This document shows, piece by piece, positions 11,566 through 22,334 of a stretch of 64,000 bases of DNA. Location of the stretch: NCBI GenBank assembly GCA_002286855.1, contig NRSV01000032.1, positions 308,699-372,698 of the forward strand. The letters are read 5' to 3'. The DNA comes from Bipolaris cookei. Taxonomy: Eukaryota; Ascomycota; Dothideomycetes; Pleosporales; Pleosporaceae. The translations under genes and the position numbers were made by a program. The notes beneath the pieces are model-generated. The model saw only the letters and a list, made by a program, of their open reading frames with translations, searched no databases and was not told where the DNA came from. Position 1 is the stretch's first letter. Each line of letters opens with the position of its first letter.

Positions 11566-12715
11566 TCAATCCAATCCTGCAGTCGGCGGTGCCCTTCCTC
11601 CAACCGCCTTCTTTGCACCTCCATTCCCGCCTCCCATGCCGCCTCCAAACATGCTCCCAAGCATATCGAACATGGGGTTGCCCTGTCGGGGGATCTTGAT
11701 TCCAAAGTACATTTCACCGATCTGATCCAACGCCTCACTCCAATTCACGTCTTTCAAATCGCCCGCATAATGGCTCTTTAGCTGACGCCACAAACTGGGG
11801 TCTCCCCTCTCCACACTTAGGAGCAGTAGTCCTAGGAAGTTTAATAACGGCAAGGACGGGTATACGCGGAATTCCGATGATTTCGTGGAGACGGCTTGTG
11901 TAGGTGGGTTTGGTGTCTTCTCGACGGCAGAGGTGAAGAGGAGGAAGAATTTGTTGGCGGCTCGCAGGTTGCCGGTGAGGAGGTAGGGCAGGACGCCACG
12001 GGCACAGTAGAGAGGCGCTGTGTGCGGTGCGTCTGATGTGTACCAGTTGTAGTGTAAGGAAGCGAGTGTTGCGGCGCTGTCCTGGGTGCCGAGCAGGAGG
12101 TGGCGTTCTGCTTCGTAGGGTTCGAGTTCTATGGATTACAAGTTAGCATGGGCTTTGGATATCTCCTTCCTTAATATTCTCTTTTATGGTTTCTTCTTCT
12201 TGCTCGCGATGTAGCAAGCTGGTATTTGTGAACGGGAAGACGCACCCTCAGCATACAATCCCCCCGCAACATGATGTAACTCTGGGTCGCCCGCAGGAAA
12301 GTCTCCAAACCGCGAACTCCACACTATCATTTCACCGACAAACTTCTTCTTAGTTGGCTCATCTTTGGGAAACGCTCGCAGAAGCGTTAACAGCCGCCCT
12401 TTGCTTTCGGCATCTACTTTGATTTCCCCCTTGTTGTACACGTCGAGCAGGAAGATGCAGAGGTCGCCGCCGGAGCCGCCTTGGCCGGCTTGTAGCAGCG
12501 ATTGTGCGCCTTGGAAGAGGATGGAAGTTGCGTTGGGCCAGTCACTGGCTTTTGTGTAGCGCGAGGCGATTACGCGGAGTTGTTGGTGGGCTTCGTAGTA
12601 CTGACCCTCTGCGATTCTATGGTGGGGTCAGCTTGACAACATCATTCAGGGGCGTTTCGCGAGGCATTCACTTTTCTCTTTGTCGCGCGAGCGTCTTTTC
12701 AATCTTAGAGGCCAT
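11566..12715 (-). CDS. GET4: Golgi-to-ER traffic protein Get4
   Basis: Three exons right to left: 12715-12672, 12616-12246 and 12128-11566, giving 325 residues. Introns begin GTGAAT and GTGCGT and end CATAG. Get4 is an alpha-helical repeat protein that, with Get5 and Sgt2, hands tail-anchored proteins to Get3. Recognised from the N-terminal KIAEGQYYEAHQQLRVIASRY block, GQGGSGGDLCIFLLDVY, and the C-terminal NFLGLLLLSVERGDPSLWRQL followed by a Gly/Met-rich tail (MFGGGMGGGNGG). Length agrees with fungal Get4 (about 310-330). Splice sites were chosen because they join exons in phase and restore family blocks. Confidence 0.92.
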
Positions 12716-14213
12716 GGTTGGCAGAGCAAGGGGGGTTGAGTGGTCGAGATGAGGGCAAGTTTGGGGAGCGGACGTTGGCTGTTTGAGCTGTTGGTTGAGT
12801 TGGCTCACAAGCAATGACGCAGCGCTACGGGCGGTTGCTGGACCCCACATCTGCATCGACTTGAGCTAGATTGCCAACGCGCTTGTTCTACACTACACCT
12901 ACTACTATATCTCTTTCAATTACTACAACTTGATACTCTGTCTGAAATGCAGATTCTGCCCTAATCTAGTGAATGCCTCCATAGATAGGTTTTCGCTTTT
13001 TATCCATACAAACTCCAGAAGGAATCGGAACATATGGAGGGCCGGCTGATGTATGATGGTATGCTCGAATTAGATTTCAAGATTCCTCAAGAGCCTTACT
13101 GGGTGCTGCTGTCTAGCCGACGGCTCGCTGGTAAGAACTTTCAAACATCTGGTGTCTCTTGGTTCAATGCGTCTCATCTACAGCTACCTTGCTAACATAA
13201 TGCCCAGTATATTTAAACATGATTGCCCGTGCCTATCGCATTGATTATTACCTACTTAGACACGACCACAGACACATGCAATGACTTTCGTTTCTTTTGT
13301 GCTAATTGCCCTTAGCATACACAATCTTTGGTCCATATACGCGCAAACCTGGGCTAACCTGAAAACACCCAAGTAGGTGCACCTAATGCAGAAATTTGCA
13401 AAAAGCCTTTAATTTCTTCGTGCAGGATTTGCATTCATCTCTTTTCCATCTCAGTTTAACTTAATATCAGCCTTCGTGTTCTGTTTCCACTGTACTACCA
13501 TCACTGACTGTTGGGACATATATTGGAGTCGAGCTGACGACACCAGTCTTACCTCGGTCATGCTACGGGCATACAAATGTCAGCAAGGGCATACGCGTCT
13601 CAGCAGGGGAATACGTTTCAGCAATTGCAGCCTTGCCTGCTACTGCTGAGCATATAGCTATGTCGATAGCCCAGTAGCTAGTCGAATCAGTCAAGTCTTC
13701 ATTTTAATGTTTTATGCAACTGCAGTTGTTTGACTCAATTAAGGCCTTTGCCGTGCCAACACCGACAAAAAGACAGATGGTCAACTTTCAGACTGGACGG
13801 CGAGACGAATATTCACCATCTGGACTTCAGCGCAAAAATATTATTGTCTGATGTTATATGCGATGACCGGGACTCGACAAATACACTGCGATGCCAGTAG
13901 TGCGGCATTGTCGATTTTTGCCCGATGATCTTATGTCCACTGCTCTTGCAGGTCTTTGCTCAATCGTGCAGAAGCATCAGAAAGGTTGTTTTCTCGTGAT
14001 GTGATGTGGCTTCGGTAGATACGCTCAGTGAGCTATGTCAATATACGTATCATCGAATTAACAATACTAAAAGTTATCTGTAAAATGAGCATTGTTGATC
14101 ATATAATAAACAAGCTTTGAATAAGCTCCATATAAAGGAAGGAAGCTATTTCTCCAAAAACCACGATAACGCGAGCGCTTTCCCAGAGGGGTTAAAATGG
14201 TATACATAGTTTA
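12716..14213. other. 1.5-kb intergenic region left of the transposon
   Basis: No protein-like frame in either strand; moderately AT-rich with a few short direct words (CAGCA-GGG-ATACG near 13577-13622). It runs from the GET4 promoter to the TA target site of the Fot1-like element. Confidence 0.4.
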
Positions 14214-16055
14214 ACGTGTTTCACCACCGAGTTATCAACCCCACCGAGTTGTCAGCCCCATCGAGTCGTCAGCTCTACCACTAAGCCCCGCCTTCGCAAC
14301 AACAACGCGTAATGTCTCCACAACACAGCGTGCAGCAAGTCTATAGTGAAGCAGATATTAACTTAGCTATTCAAAGTCTTACTTCACATCAGATTCAGAG
14401 TGAAACGCGCGCTGCTATTATGTACAGCGTCCCACGAACGACAATCCGAGAGCGACGTGCTGGACGACGCCCTCGACGCGACTGCGAGCCAAACTGTAAG
14501 CGCCTAATAAAACTAGAAGAGGAGGCCATTACTAGGCGTGTAATAGTCGAGGCTGAGCGAGGACTACCCTGTGGGAGAGACGACGTGCGAGATATGGCCA
14601 ATAGACTGCTCCGAGAGCGCGGCGGAGAGGAGGTTGGCAAGAACTGGGTGGATAGGTTTGTCCAGCGCAATCCTGAGCTGCGTACGCGCCGGAGCCGTCT
14701 ATATGATCGTCAGCGAGCTGCCTGCGAAGATCCAGCGCTTATCAAGGGCTGGTTCGACCTAGTTCAGAATATAAAGGCGAAGTATGATATCATAGACGAA
14801 GATATCTACAACTTTGATGAGACTGGCTTTATTATGGGCAAGGTTTTATCACAGTCAGTTATCACAGGCTCAGATAAACCAGGGAAATCAAAGAAGATCC
14901 AGCCAGGAAATCGGGAGTGGGTTACGCTGATACAAGGCGTTGGCGCAACAGGGAAGCGTATCCCAGCCTTTCTCATCTTTGCAGGCGACGTTCTGATCTC
15001 TACCTGGTTCATAGAAGATCTACCACGCGACTGGGTTATTCAAGCTAGTCCTAACGGCTGGACGAACAACAATCTAGCGCTTGACTGGCTCCATCACTTC
15101 GATTCCCATGCGCGTCCTGTGGGGACGCATAGGCTGCTCATTATTGACGACCACGAGAGCCACTGCTCAGTGGAGTTCCGAGATCTCTGCGAAGAGAAGA
15201 AGATAATCCTCCTCTGTATGCCTCCCCATTCGTCGCATCTCTTACAGCCTCTTAATGTGGGCTGCTTCTCGCCATTAAAGCGCGCGTATAGTGACGCTAT
15301 CTCGGTCTTGGCACGTAATCACATCCATTATATCAGCAAAGAAACCTTCCTACCAGCGTTCAAAAAGGCCTATCACAAGGCTATTACAGCAGAAAATATC
15401 TGTGGAGGGTTTCGAGGTGCTGGACTTACGCCACACGATTATCACGTTGTTTTATCACAGCTTGACGTTGTGCTGCGTACGCCAACTCCACCAGCCGAAG
15501 AGAACAGTACCTGGGGCCCAAAAACACCGCGCAACGCGCGCGAAATGGAGGTGCAGGCTACGCTTATTCGAAACCGCATACAGATCCAGCAGGGGTATCC
15601 CAAAAATTCTCTTAAAGAGCAGATGCAGCAGTTGAGTAAGGGAGCCCAGCAGATAGCTCGTCATATGGTGTTGATGCAGGAGGAAATAAGTCGCCTAAGA
15701 GACGCTGTTGAAGCGTCAACAAAGCAAAAAACTCGTAAGCGGCGCTACGTACAGGTAGAGGGGTCCCAGACAGTTGGCCAGGTAGCTGATCAGATCGCTG
15801 AGGCAGAAGGTGATAGCTGTGACGACGGCGCTATGCCTGCGAAGAGGGTGCGCAGTGAACGGCGCTGTGGACGTTGCAGCCAAATCGGACATAATTCTCG
15901 CACCTGCCAAGTAGATTTAGATGATAGAGGATAGCGAAGAGTCTATAGAATAATATTTTGTTCTACTTAAATTAGAAAATTATTATAGTGTTGCTAAATA
16001 TTATTATGAAGTTGTAGCTTAGTGGTAAACCTGACGACTCGATGGTGAAACACGT
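14214..16055 (+). mobile_element. Fot1/pogo-type (Tc1-mariner) transposon, copy 1
   Basis: About 1842 bp. The left end starts ACGTGTTTCACCACCGAGT after a TA (14212-14213); the right end, read inverted, is ACGTGTTTCACCATCGAGT, so the terminal inverted repeats are about 19 bp with one mismatch. The left subterminal region has three diverged copies of an 18-bp unit (CACCGAGTTGTCAGCCCC-like, 14225-14273). The right flank is TG, not TA, so the target duplication is incomplete or mutated. The same termini occur at 63341 and, more diverged, at 38824/40176. Confidence 0.85.
14312..15934 (+). CDS. pogo-family DDE transposase with CCHC knuckle, probably inactive
   Basis: Intact frame of 540 residues. 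N-terminal helix-turn-helix/CENP-B-like DNA-binding region (about residues 10-140), then the DDE core: D169 in NFDETGF, D279 in LLIIDDHES and position 315 in LLQPLNVGCFSPLK. D279 to 315 is separated by 35 residues, the DD35D spacing of this group, but the third acid is Asn (AAT at 15254-15256), which should abolish catalysis; GAT-to-AAT is a single G-to-A change. After a coiled-coil-like segment the protein ends with a zinc knuckle, CGRCSQIGHNSRTC. Compared with the copy at 63460 the last codons are altered by an apparent 2-bp deletion. Confidence 0.93.
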   Translation: MSPQHSVQQVYSEADINLAIQSLTSHQIQSETRAAIMYSVPRTTIRERRAGRRPRRDCEPNCKRLIKLEEEAITRRVIVEAERGLPCGRDDVRDMANRLLRERGGEEVGKNWVDRFVQRNPELRTRRSRLYDRQRAACEDPALIKGWFDLVQNIKAKYDIIDEDIYNFDETGFIMGKVLSQSVITGSDKPGKSKKIQPGNREWVTLIQGVGATGKRIPAFLIFAGDVLISTWFIEDLPRDWVIQASPNGWTNNNLALDWLHHFDSHARPVGTHRLLIIDDHESHCSVEFRDLCEEKKIILLCMPPHSSHLLQPLNVGCFSPLKRAYSDAISVLARNHIHYISKETFLPAFKKAYHKAITAENICGGFRGAGLTPHDYHVVLSQLDVVLRTPTPPAEENSTWGPKTPRNAREMEVQATLIRNRIQIQQGYPKNSLKEQMQQLSKGAQQIARHMVLMQEEISRLRDAVEASTKQKTRKRRYVQVEGSQTVGQVADQIAEAEGDSCDDGAMPAKRVRSERRCGRCSQIGHNSRTCQVDLDDRG

Positions 16056-16967
16056 TGTTCATAATCACCTAAGTGAGGGCCGATAGAATACTCAAGGCAA
16101 GCAGTGTCGGCGATAATGTCATAACTTAATCTTATAGAGAGGAATAGGGCTCACTTTTATCTTCTAAATATAGCCAGTTAGTTGTGTAAACTCCATACTT
16201 GCTTCACGCCTCTACTAGTAGCTTCTATCTATCTTGAACATACTGGTCGCTAGACTCTTCTAGCGCAGCCTTGGCCATACTAACGCGCCAGCTCAACTTC
16301 TGGTCTTCTTTCTGCAGGTTTCTTTTGTTTTGCGTATGTGCCTATGGTTTGTTGCGAAAGCCACATGCGACGGGTCTTCCTATACCCTCCAAATTCGACG
16401 TCACATGCCTTTGTACTGTCAGACTATCAGAGAGAAGGGGACCTCGCAAGTTATGATAGCAATTCTGAAGAGCTTTGAGAAAACGTCTCGGATGTGTCTG
16501 AAAAGGAGACAGTGGTAGTAAAGGAACGATGGAGAGTACATATTATCCCGGCATGTAAACGACAGTATGTGGTCTTTACTAGATAAACTCTCAAGTTGAT
16601 ACAAACTTGCCAAAGACATAAAATGAATGAGTTGGAATAATATAGTAATGTAAGGTGTCCTGCGCTTATACGGTAAAATGCATTGTTCTAATCCGGGCTT
16701 ACTACAGTCACTCGTACGTCTCACCCTATGCACAAAGTAATGCTTTCCAAGATTCTGGCTCAATGGCTTCCCTTACCCTGATTTTAATGAATCAACTGTC
16801 GCGTATCAAAATACGATAATCAGAAATAACCAGGCCTTTTGCTCGTCCCATCATTCATATCCCCTTCATTTCATGATTTCCCAGAACGAATCTGAAATTG
16901 AAGTTCCTTCAGCGCATTACAGCCCTTCTCGCTCCTTTCTTTCATTGTTACATTCTTGTATCCATCA
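16056..16967. other. intergenic right of transposon copy 1
   Basis: AT-rich sequence with only short frames of unremarkable composition. It probably includes the 3' flank of the decayed gene that follows on the minus strand. Confidence 0.4.
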
Positions 16968-19622
16968 TCATTTGTGGGCTAGATCGCAGTCTAGACTACA
17001 GTAGGAGGCGTCGCGTGGTAGATGAAAGCATAGGCAAGCCTCTCGCTCACAGGTAAGATTTACTCCTTCACATTCTTCACAGTGCCCTTCGCTATTTTTG
17101 CATAGATTACTTTCCTTCCAGCACTCATTGCAGGGCACGTGCGCCCAGAATTGCACGTGAGTCTTTAGCTGAGCTATAAGTGCCTCTGGAAGTTGGCGAA
17201 AAGTGCAACGTCTTCTGCTGTAGCCCTGGCAGCTTCCACAGCTAGCCACGTACTTTTCACACATGGAGTATTCAAGTCATAGGAACCTACAGCTGTCTCC
17301 ATCAGGGTAGCTATCACAACAAATCTCGTACTGTGTATCGAAACCAGATAGAGCTACAAGGGCGCCAAGACTAATGTCACGATCCGTGTCGTTGATGATA
17401 TCATGAAGCGCATATTCTGCTGAGGCCCTCTTTGCAATCTTCCGTTTTGTCATGATATGCTTAGTAGCTGAAGAGACATCAGCATCGAACTTGGTCTTTC
17501 GAGTGTAGTCAGCTCTTGGCGCTAAGGTGGATACTACACGTTGCATGAGTCTAAAGAAGATTAGCATCTCATCTCATATTGCCATTTCGTACTTCAAGGG
17601 ACTCACACCTGAACAGGGTCACGTATAGTGTGTTGCCGTGCCTCCCCATGATTCCACTGACGTTGAAGCAGACCCTTATTTCCGTGGAAGTTTGTCATAT
17701 ACCTGGGGTCATCCTGAGCTAGAAATTCGAAGAACCATTGATGAACATCATCATTTTCGAAGGAAAAGATTTGGTCCAATGGTGCAGCTGTGGGACTCCA
17801 AAACGAAGCTTTGATGAGTGAGTACATGTCGTGCGACTTCACTATGCGGGGCAGGTCGACTAGCGTGAGGGTTTGACGAACATAAATCTACTGCTATTGC
17901 GTATCTTGATTGTCGCATGTAGAACAGCTGCTTCGTGATCCTAACATAGAAGTCTCGCTCGACGGTAGCAGAACCAACTCTTGCAAATCTGGTGCATGGC
18001 CTGGAGTAAGAATGCCTTCAGCCATAGCCACATAAACAAACTCATGCGCTGTGCAGATAGGGATTTTGTATCCAAACGGGATAGCAAGCTCGTAAAATCA
18101 AGATGAGGAGGGAATTGCCGTGCGCTCATGCCAGTGTGGAACGGATTTGACCATTACACATCGTACCTTGGCTGATGACTTTGCCATTAGTGATACTGGA
18201 AGAACGCTGGTTGTCTTGAACTGAAGTTTGTCATATTTGGACCACCCGTGTAGGACGACGACAGCCTCGGTACAAGGATAATTGTTTAGCAAGATGCAAC
18301 AGTTCCTGCCAAGCTGGAAACATTGGATATTAAACTTGGTCCAAAAGACTGCAGAGAACTCCTGGATTTGAGATCTCCGATTGCTTTGAGCATGATCTTG
18401 CCTGGATGATGCTTGCTGTTTCTCGTTAGAAACAGTGCTACAGTCCTTTGTTTCAAGATTGTCGTCGTATGAATCCACAGCAATCCATTTTCCCCGCAAT
18501 CGTGCTTTCACCTTTTTTGTCATAAGGCCTAATAGCTCTGACAAACCTTGAGCCGCTCTCACCGCTTTCATTTTGATAACTTTGACAGCATCTGAGCCTT
18601 CTCCCCAGGCGAATATTGAGATTCTGTCATCCTGTTGAATGAGCAGAAAATACCAATTCATTTTCTGATCCATCCACGGAGTCTGTTGTTGTTTTCGATT
18701 CATTTGGGTGGTGAAAGACTTGTGTTCGACTAAGTAAGAAACCCCTTCGCGTCTATCGATTAATGCTAGATCGCAGACCTATGGCGTCACTGGATTCAGT
18801 GCTAGACTTAGGCCAAGTTCTGGGGAGCTCTCGAGAAATTCATCCTGCTTCCCTATTATGTTGACAGAGGATCTTTGTTTTGAATTCTTTGCACGAACGA
18901 GCAGAGATGTTGTCAAATCATGGTCAGTTACTTCCCAGCCATGAAAGACGACGTGGTTTGTGGGTTTGACATACGCCGTCTTCTCGACCGAAGCGCTTGA
19001 TAAGCTGAGAAGTGCATCATAGATATCATTCTGGTGTACCGCGAACGGGCTAGTAAGTCTGAAAAAACCACTTCCTGTCGCTCAGAAGTCCAAAATGCTA
19101 GCCGTTCAATTGCTTGATTGTTTCGGTTCGTTCTTCGGTGAATGGCGTGAAGATTCATGTAGCTGTGAAATGGTACAGTGCAGATATACTCAGGGAATTC
19201 GGCCACAGTGACAATAAAGAATGGTGGCCACTGACTATCCTCGTAGTCAAGCCAAGCTTGGTATTAAATCGAAGTAACTATAATCTTTCTAAATCTTCTT
19301 TGTGCGTGTGTACCCAACGCCATGGAGCAGTGGAGTCTTGGAAGGGAAAATCCGATTGGTCAATTATCATCCCTCTGTCAACGAGAGCGTGGTCAGGTGC
19401 TACCAAAAACGGTTTTGAGCTTCTCATCAATGATTTCAATTATTTCTGGGTACACCGACCTCGAATTATACCAATACTTCTAGGACATTTCCCGAAGTTC
19501 ATCGCGCAAGCTTCACTAAGAGTCTTAGTCTCATTGCATTCTGAAATCCACCCTGCAAGGCTTGGCAACCGCTCCTGTACGTTTCTGGTCGTAACATTTT
19601 GAAGCGCTAGTACTGAAGTCAT
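16968..19622 (-). pseudogene. decayed unknown gene, possible PD-(D/E)XK-like nuclease with Cys-rich tail
   Basis: Read right to left. A segment 19058-17607 is one continuous frame broken only by TAG (18779-18781), TGA (18098-18100), TAG (17894-17896) and TAG (17888-17890). A canonical intron 17606-17551 (GTGAGT...GCTAATC...TTTAG) joins it in phase to 17550-16968, which has one more TGA (17277-17279). An upstream piece from 19622 has TAA at 19440-19442, and near 19.0-19.3 kb a frame change is unexplained. The family is not recognised. Just after the first TAG is DLALID, nine residues, then VEHKS, the D...ExK pattern of restriction-type nucleases; this is inference. The end is Cys-rich (at least 14 Cys in 98 residues), suggesting zinc binding. 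All stops could arise from CAG, CAA or CGA by one C-to-T change. Confidence 0.6.
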
Positions 19623-19725
19623 GACTTTCGGAAGGTGTGATATGTTGAGATTGACGAGATATGATTGGCTTCGTTTATATAGTCTTGAGATACTTCCGAT
19701 TCAGTTTGTAGAAAAGGGTAGACGT

Positions 19726-19990
19726 TTTCGCGTTTGTAGAGGAGATAAAGTCAGATGCGCGTAAAGAAAAGCACAAGATGCATTTTGTGGTAAAGTATGT
19801 ATTCTTATGGGTTTGCAAAAGGGCAAGGCCATATGGGCACAAGAAGATGCCGTGATGCGGTTTGCAAGAAAAGCTAGAGCCTTCGACGTTTGTAAAAATG
19901 GTAAATATTTTTGTACGCAGGAAAGTGACAAGACTTGGTTCGTAGTAAAGTATAGATTGTTATGGGTTTGTAATCAAGATAGAGCCATGT
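19726..19990. repeat. diverged tandem duplication, about 162-bp period
   Basis: Two roughly similar units start at 19726 and 19888. Shared words include CGTTTGTA at the starts and GTAAAGTAT followed by TTATGGGTTTG (19790-19815 and 19950-19975). Divergence is high, and no frame is clearly coding across both. Confidence 0.5.
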
Positions 19991-20105
19991 ATCAGGAAAA
20001 ATGAGTATATGCAGCTGCAGCATGTTTCCTTAAAACTGATTTACAGTTTCGCACACTGAATAAGTAGAGAATTGAGTTCAACAGACATGATTAATTTTCC
20101 TAGAA

Positions 20106-21253
20106 ATGGATATGTCCAGCCAAGATCAGCAAGCGCTTTGCGAGTTTCTTGAACGCGAGCCTCCCAAAGATGTTGCATTAGCAGAGATCCGCCGTTACGC
20201 AGATAAATATAAGAGCATTGTTTGAGTAATTATACGAGTCACTTGCTTACTATGATGACAACTAGTGACCGACACAAGCTTCAAGACATCCTTCCAGAAC
20301 TGCGGCCTGGGTAGGAAGATGATACAGCCTGGTCGTCAAATGTCAGGGCAATATTCTGGACTGCTGAGCATTACACAAAACACGAAAGAATCAGGAATCG
20401 ACTTGCTTTGCTGCAAGGTCTGAACCCGTCAAGGCATCCGATTGAAGCTTTTGGTCTACTGCGATTCTGGCCTGTTATTGATAACTTTCTACAACCAGTG
20501 ACTCCCGCAATGGCCGGAGCGATTGCTGCAATTTCTAAAGCGCTGTTGACCAAAGGGTACGATCACGGTAGTTCACACAGCACCTTTACTTTTGTAAGCA
20601 CAATCTAATTCATCTCATTCAGAAATTATCTCCGGTAATGAGACCTCCAAGAACGATTTCGAATTAATTATCTCCCAACAAGCCGTGCAAGACAAAATCC
20701 TTGGCCCGCTAATCACTGCTATTGAGGCTCAATTCAGTTGGGATGAAGTTCTGTCAGCGTCGCACCCTAAGTTCACATGATATAATGTGTACTAGGTCAC
20801 ATTATTTAGAGTCACATCAGCTCTCATTTGAGTTGTATGTAGTCGCTCGCTGTCGCTCCCTCAATACAACAACTTTCTTCTTTCTGATTTGCTTGGTTTA
20901 CCTCCGACAAGTTCCATTTGTGGAAAGCACATGTGCTTCTGACGTCGATCGTCAGCAAAGATTGTCAGAACAGCAGCCTGCTATAGCCCTGGCACGCACC
21001 TTGAGAAATCTGCGAGGTGATTTGGTCTCGTCATTCCTGTATTACTTGCTAATCTTCTTATTTAGGTGTGATCGTGAAGGAGAAGAACGAGTGCAAGGCG
21101 GTAGATAGTCAGGAGGAGGATAAAAGTGTAGAAACGGAGAGCCACCCTGATCGCTCCGTATCGAAGAGAAAGAACAAGCCAGATTCGGCGACTACAAGTG
21201 CCTTCGGAGATGAGAAGCAATACGTGACGCGTCGAAAGAAGAACAAGCGTTGA
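20106..21253 (+). pseudogene. decayed or mis-spliced unknown gene
   Basis: Starts with a protein-like 38-codon segment at 20106 (MDMSSQDQQALCEFLEREP). After a probable intron near 20220-20266 comes DRHKLQDILPELRPG, a TAG at 20312-20314 that could be a mutated CAG, and 250 bp of open, well-composed frame to about 20571. A likely intron (GTAGTT...TTCAG, to about 20626) precedes EIISGNETSKNDFELIISQQ, closing at 20778. A last segment at about 20943-21253 has an intron at about 21017-21065 and ends in a Lys/Arg/Glu-rich tail (SKRKNKPDS, RRKKNKR) resembling a nuclear localisation region. I do not recognise the family and cannot assemble a single intact reading frame; active and decayed models both remain possible. 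Confidence 0.4.
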
Positions 21254-21616
21254 TTGCGACCGGAGAGAAAGCTTAACAGAGTTTATCGAAATAGAGATCA
21301 ACTGGCTACTGCGGGTATACTTGTTATAGTTCTTTATATTAGTGCTTTCCTAGAGCTGGCTTATACTTCTTTGGTACCCACGTGTATCAACAATCCCATA
21401 CCAACCAAACTAGCGCGGAAACTCGGCTCTGGAGCGGGGAACATTGCTAGCTAACCCACGTCTCCTAGGTCAGGAGATTTTCAACAGCATCCAGCAAGTA
21501 GATTAATGTCAATTTCTGGTATTATTTTGCACGATAACTACTCTATCTAGAAGGCGAGGTTCGCGACGTGCCATGTTTTCTGTGAAGGTAGCGGCCCGAA
21601 GGGCGCGGCAACATCT

Positions 21617-21624
21617 AAAAAAAA
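21617..21624 (-). terminator. Pol III terminator of tRNA-Gly
   Basis: Eight A on the plus strand, that is T8 on the tRNA strand, 12 bases beyond the tRNA 3' end; a normal RNA polymerase III stop. Confidence 0.8.
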
Positions 21625-21635
21625 CGCATAAGTCG

Positions 21636-21706
21636 TGCGTCCTCCGGGAGTCGAACCCGGGCCAATTGCTTGGGAAGCAATTATCCTACCGTTGGACCAA
21701 GGATGC
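21636..21706 (-). tRNA. tRNA-Gly(CCC)
   Basis: 71 nt on the minus strand. Anticodon stem ATTGC/GCAAT encloses loop TTCCCAA, giving anticodon CCC. The T arm has the GGTTCGACTCC consensus (B box) and the D arm TGGTCCAACGG (A box). The acceptor stem GCATCCT pairs with AGGACGC except position 3 (A opposite C); a G there would pair perfectly, so one G-to-A change has probably weakened the stem. No intron. It lies inside the decayed island. Confidence 0.9.
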
Positions 21707-22334
21707 TTTCAAAGATGCCTTTTGCGAAGTGGCGTTTTAAAACTAAATATGTACTACTAATTTCTCCTCTTGATTGTCTGAAAAGCAGCATGCTTTCAAT
21801 GATTCTTTCGAAGATGCAGTTATTACGCACTTGGCAGCTGACAACGAGCTCTACTATATTGAGACATGTAACTGTATTCGAAAAAATCTTCATCACATTC
21901 ATAGCATCCTGCCTAAGTGTCGATACTTTTCTCAGGAACTTTTCTTGGTAACTATGTTTGCGGCAGCGTTGAGACTTACGAACAGTTCGGTTGAGCCTAT
22001 TCTAATTTTTCATGAGCATCATAAGTGTGCAAATATATATTTGGTGGTATTGTAATATAAAATCTCACGATGTAGCTATGAAATCTATTATACAACATGC
22101 TGCTTTACATGCACTACATAGCAAATATAACTTACCTGCTAACACGCTGCATGTCATTCTATTGCAATACATTTACTATTAGCATACTATATAATATAAC
22201 ATAGGAAAAGCAAAAACAGAGAGTGAACTTTCGCTGACAAGGTATGCCGTCCTACGTTTCACCACCCCTGCTCACAACCGGGTTCAAGCAGCGAGACTGC
22301 TTCTTTCCCATCTTCACATCATGGTTGGAATGTA
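21707..22334. other. AT-rich intergenic
   Basis: Upstream of the tRNA; strongly AT-rich from 22060 to 22210 with many TATA/ATATA words. Frames here are short and of poor composition. Confidence 0.4.
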
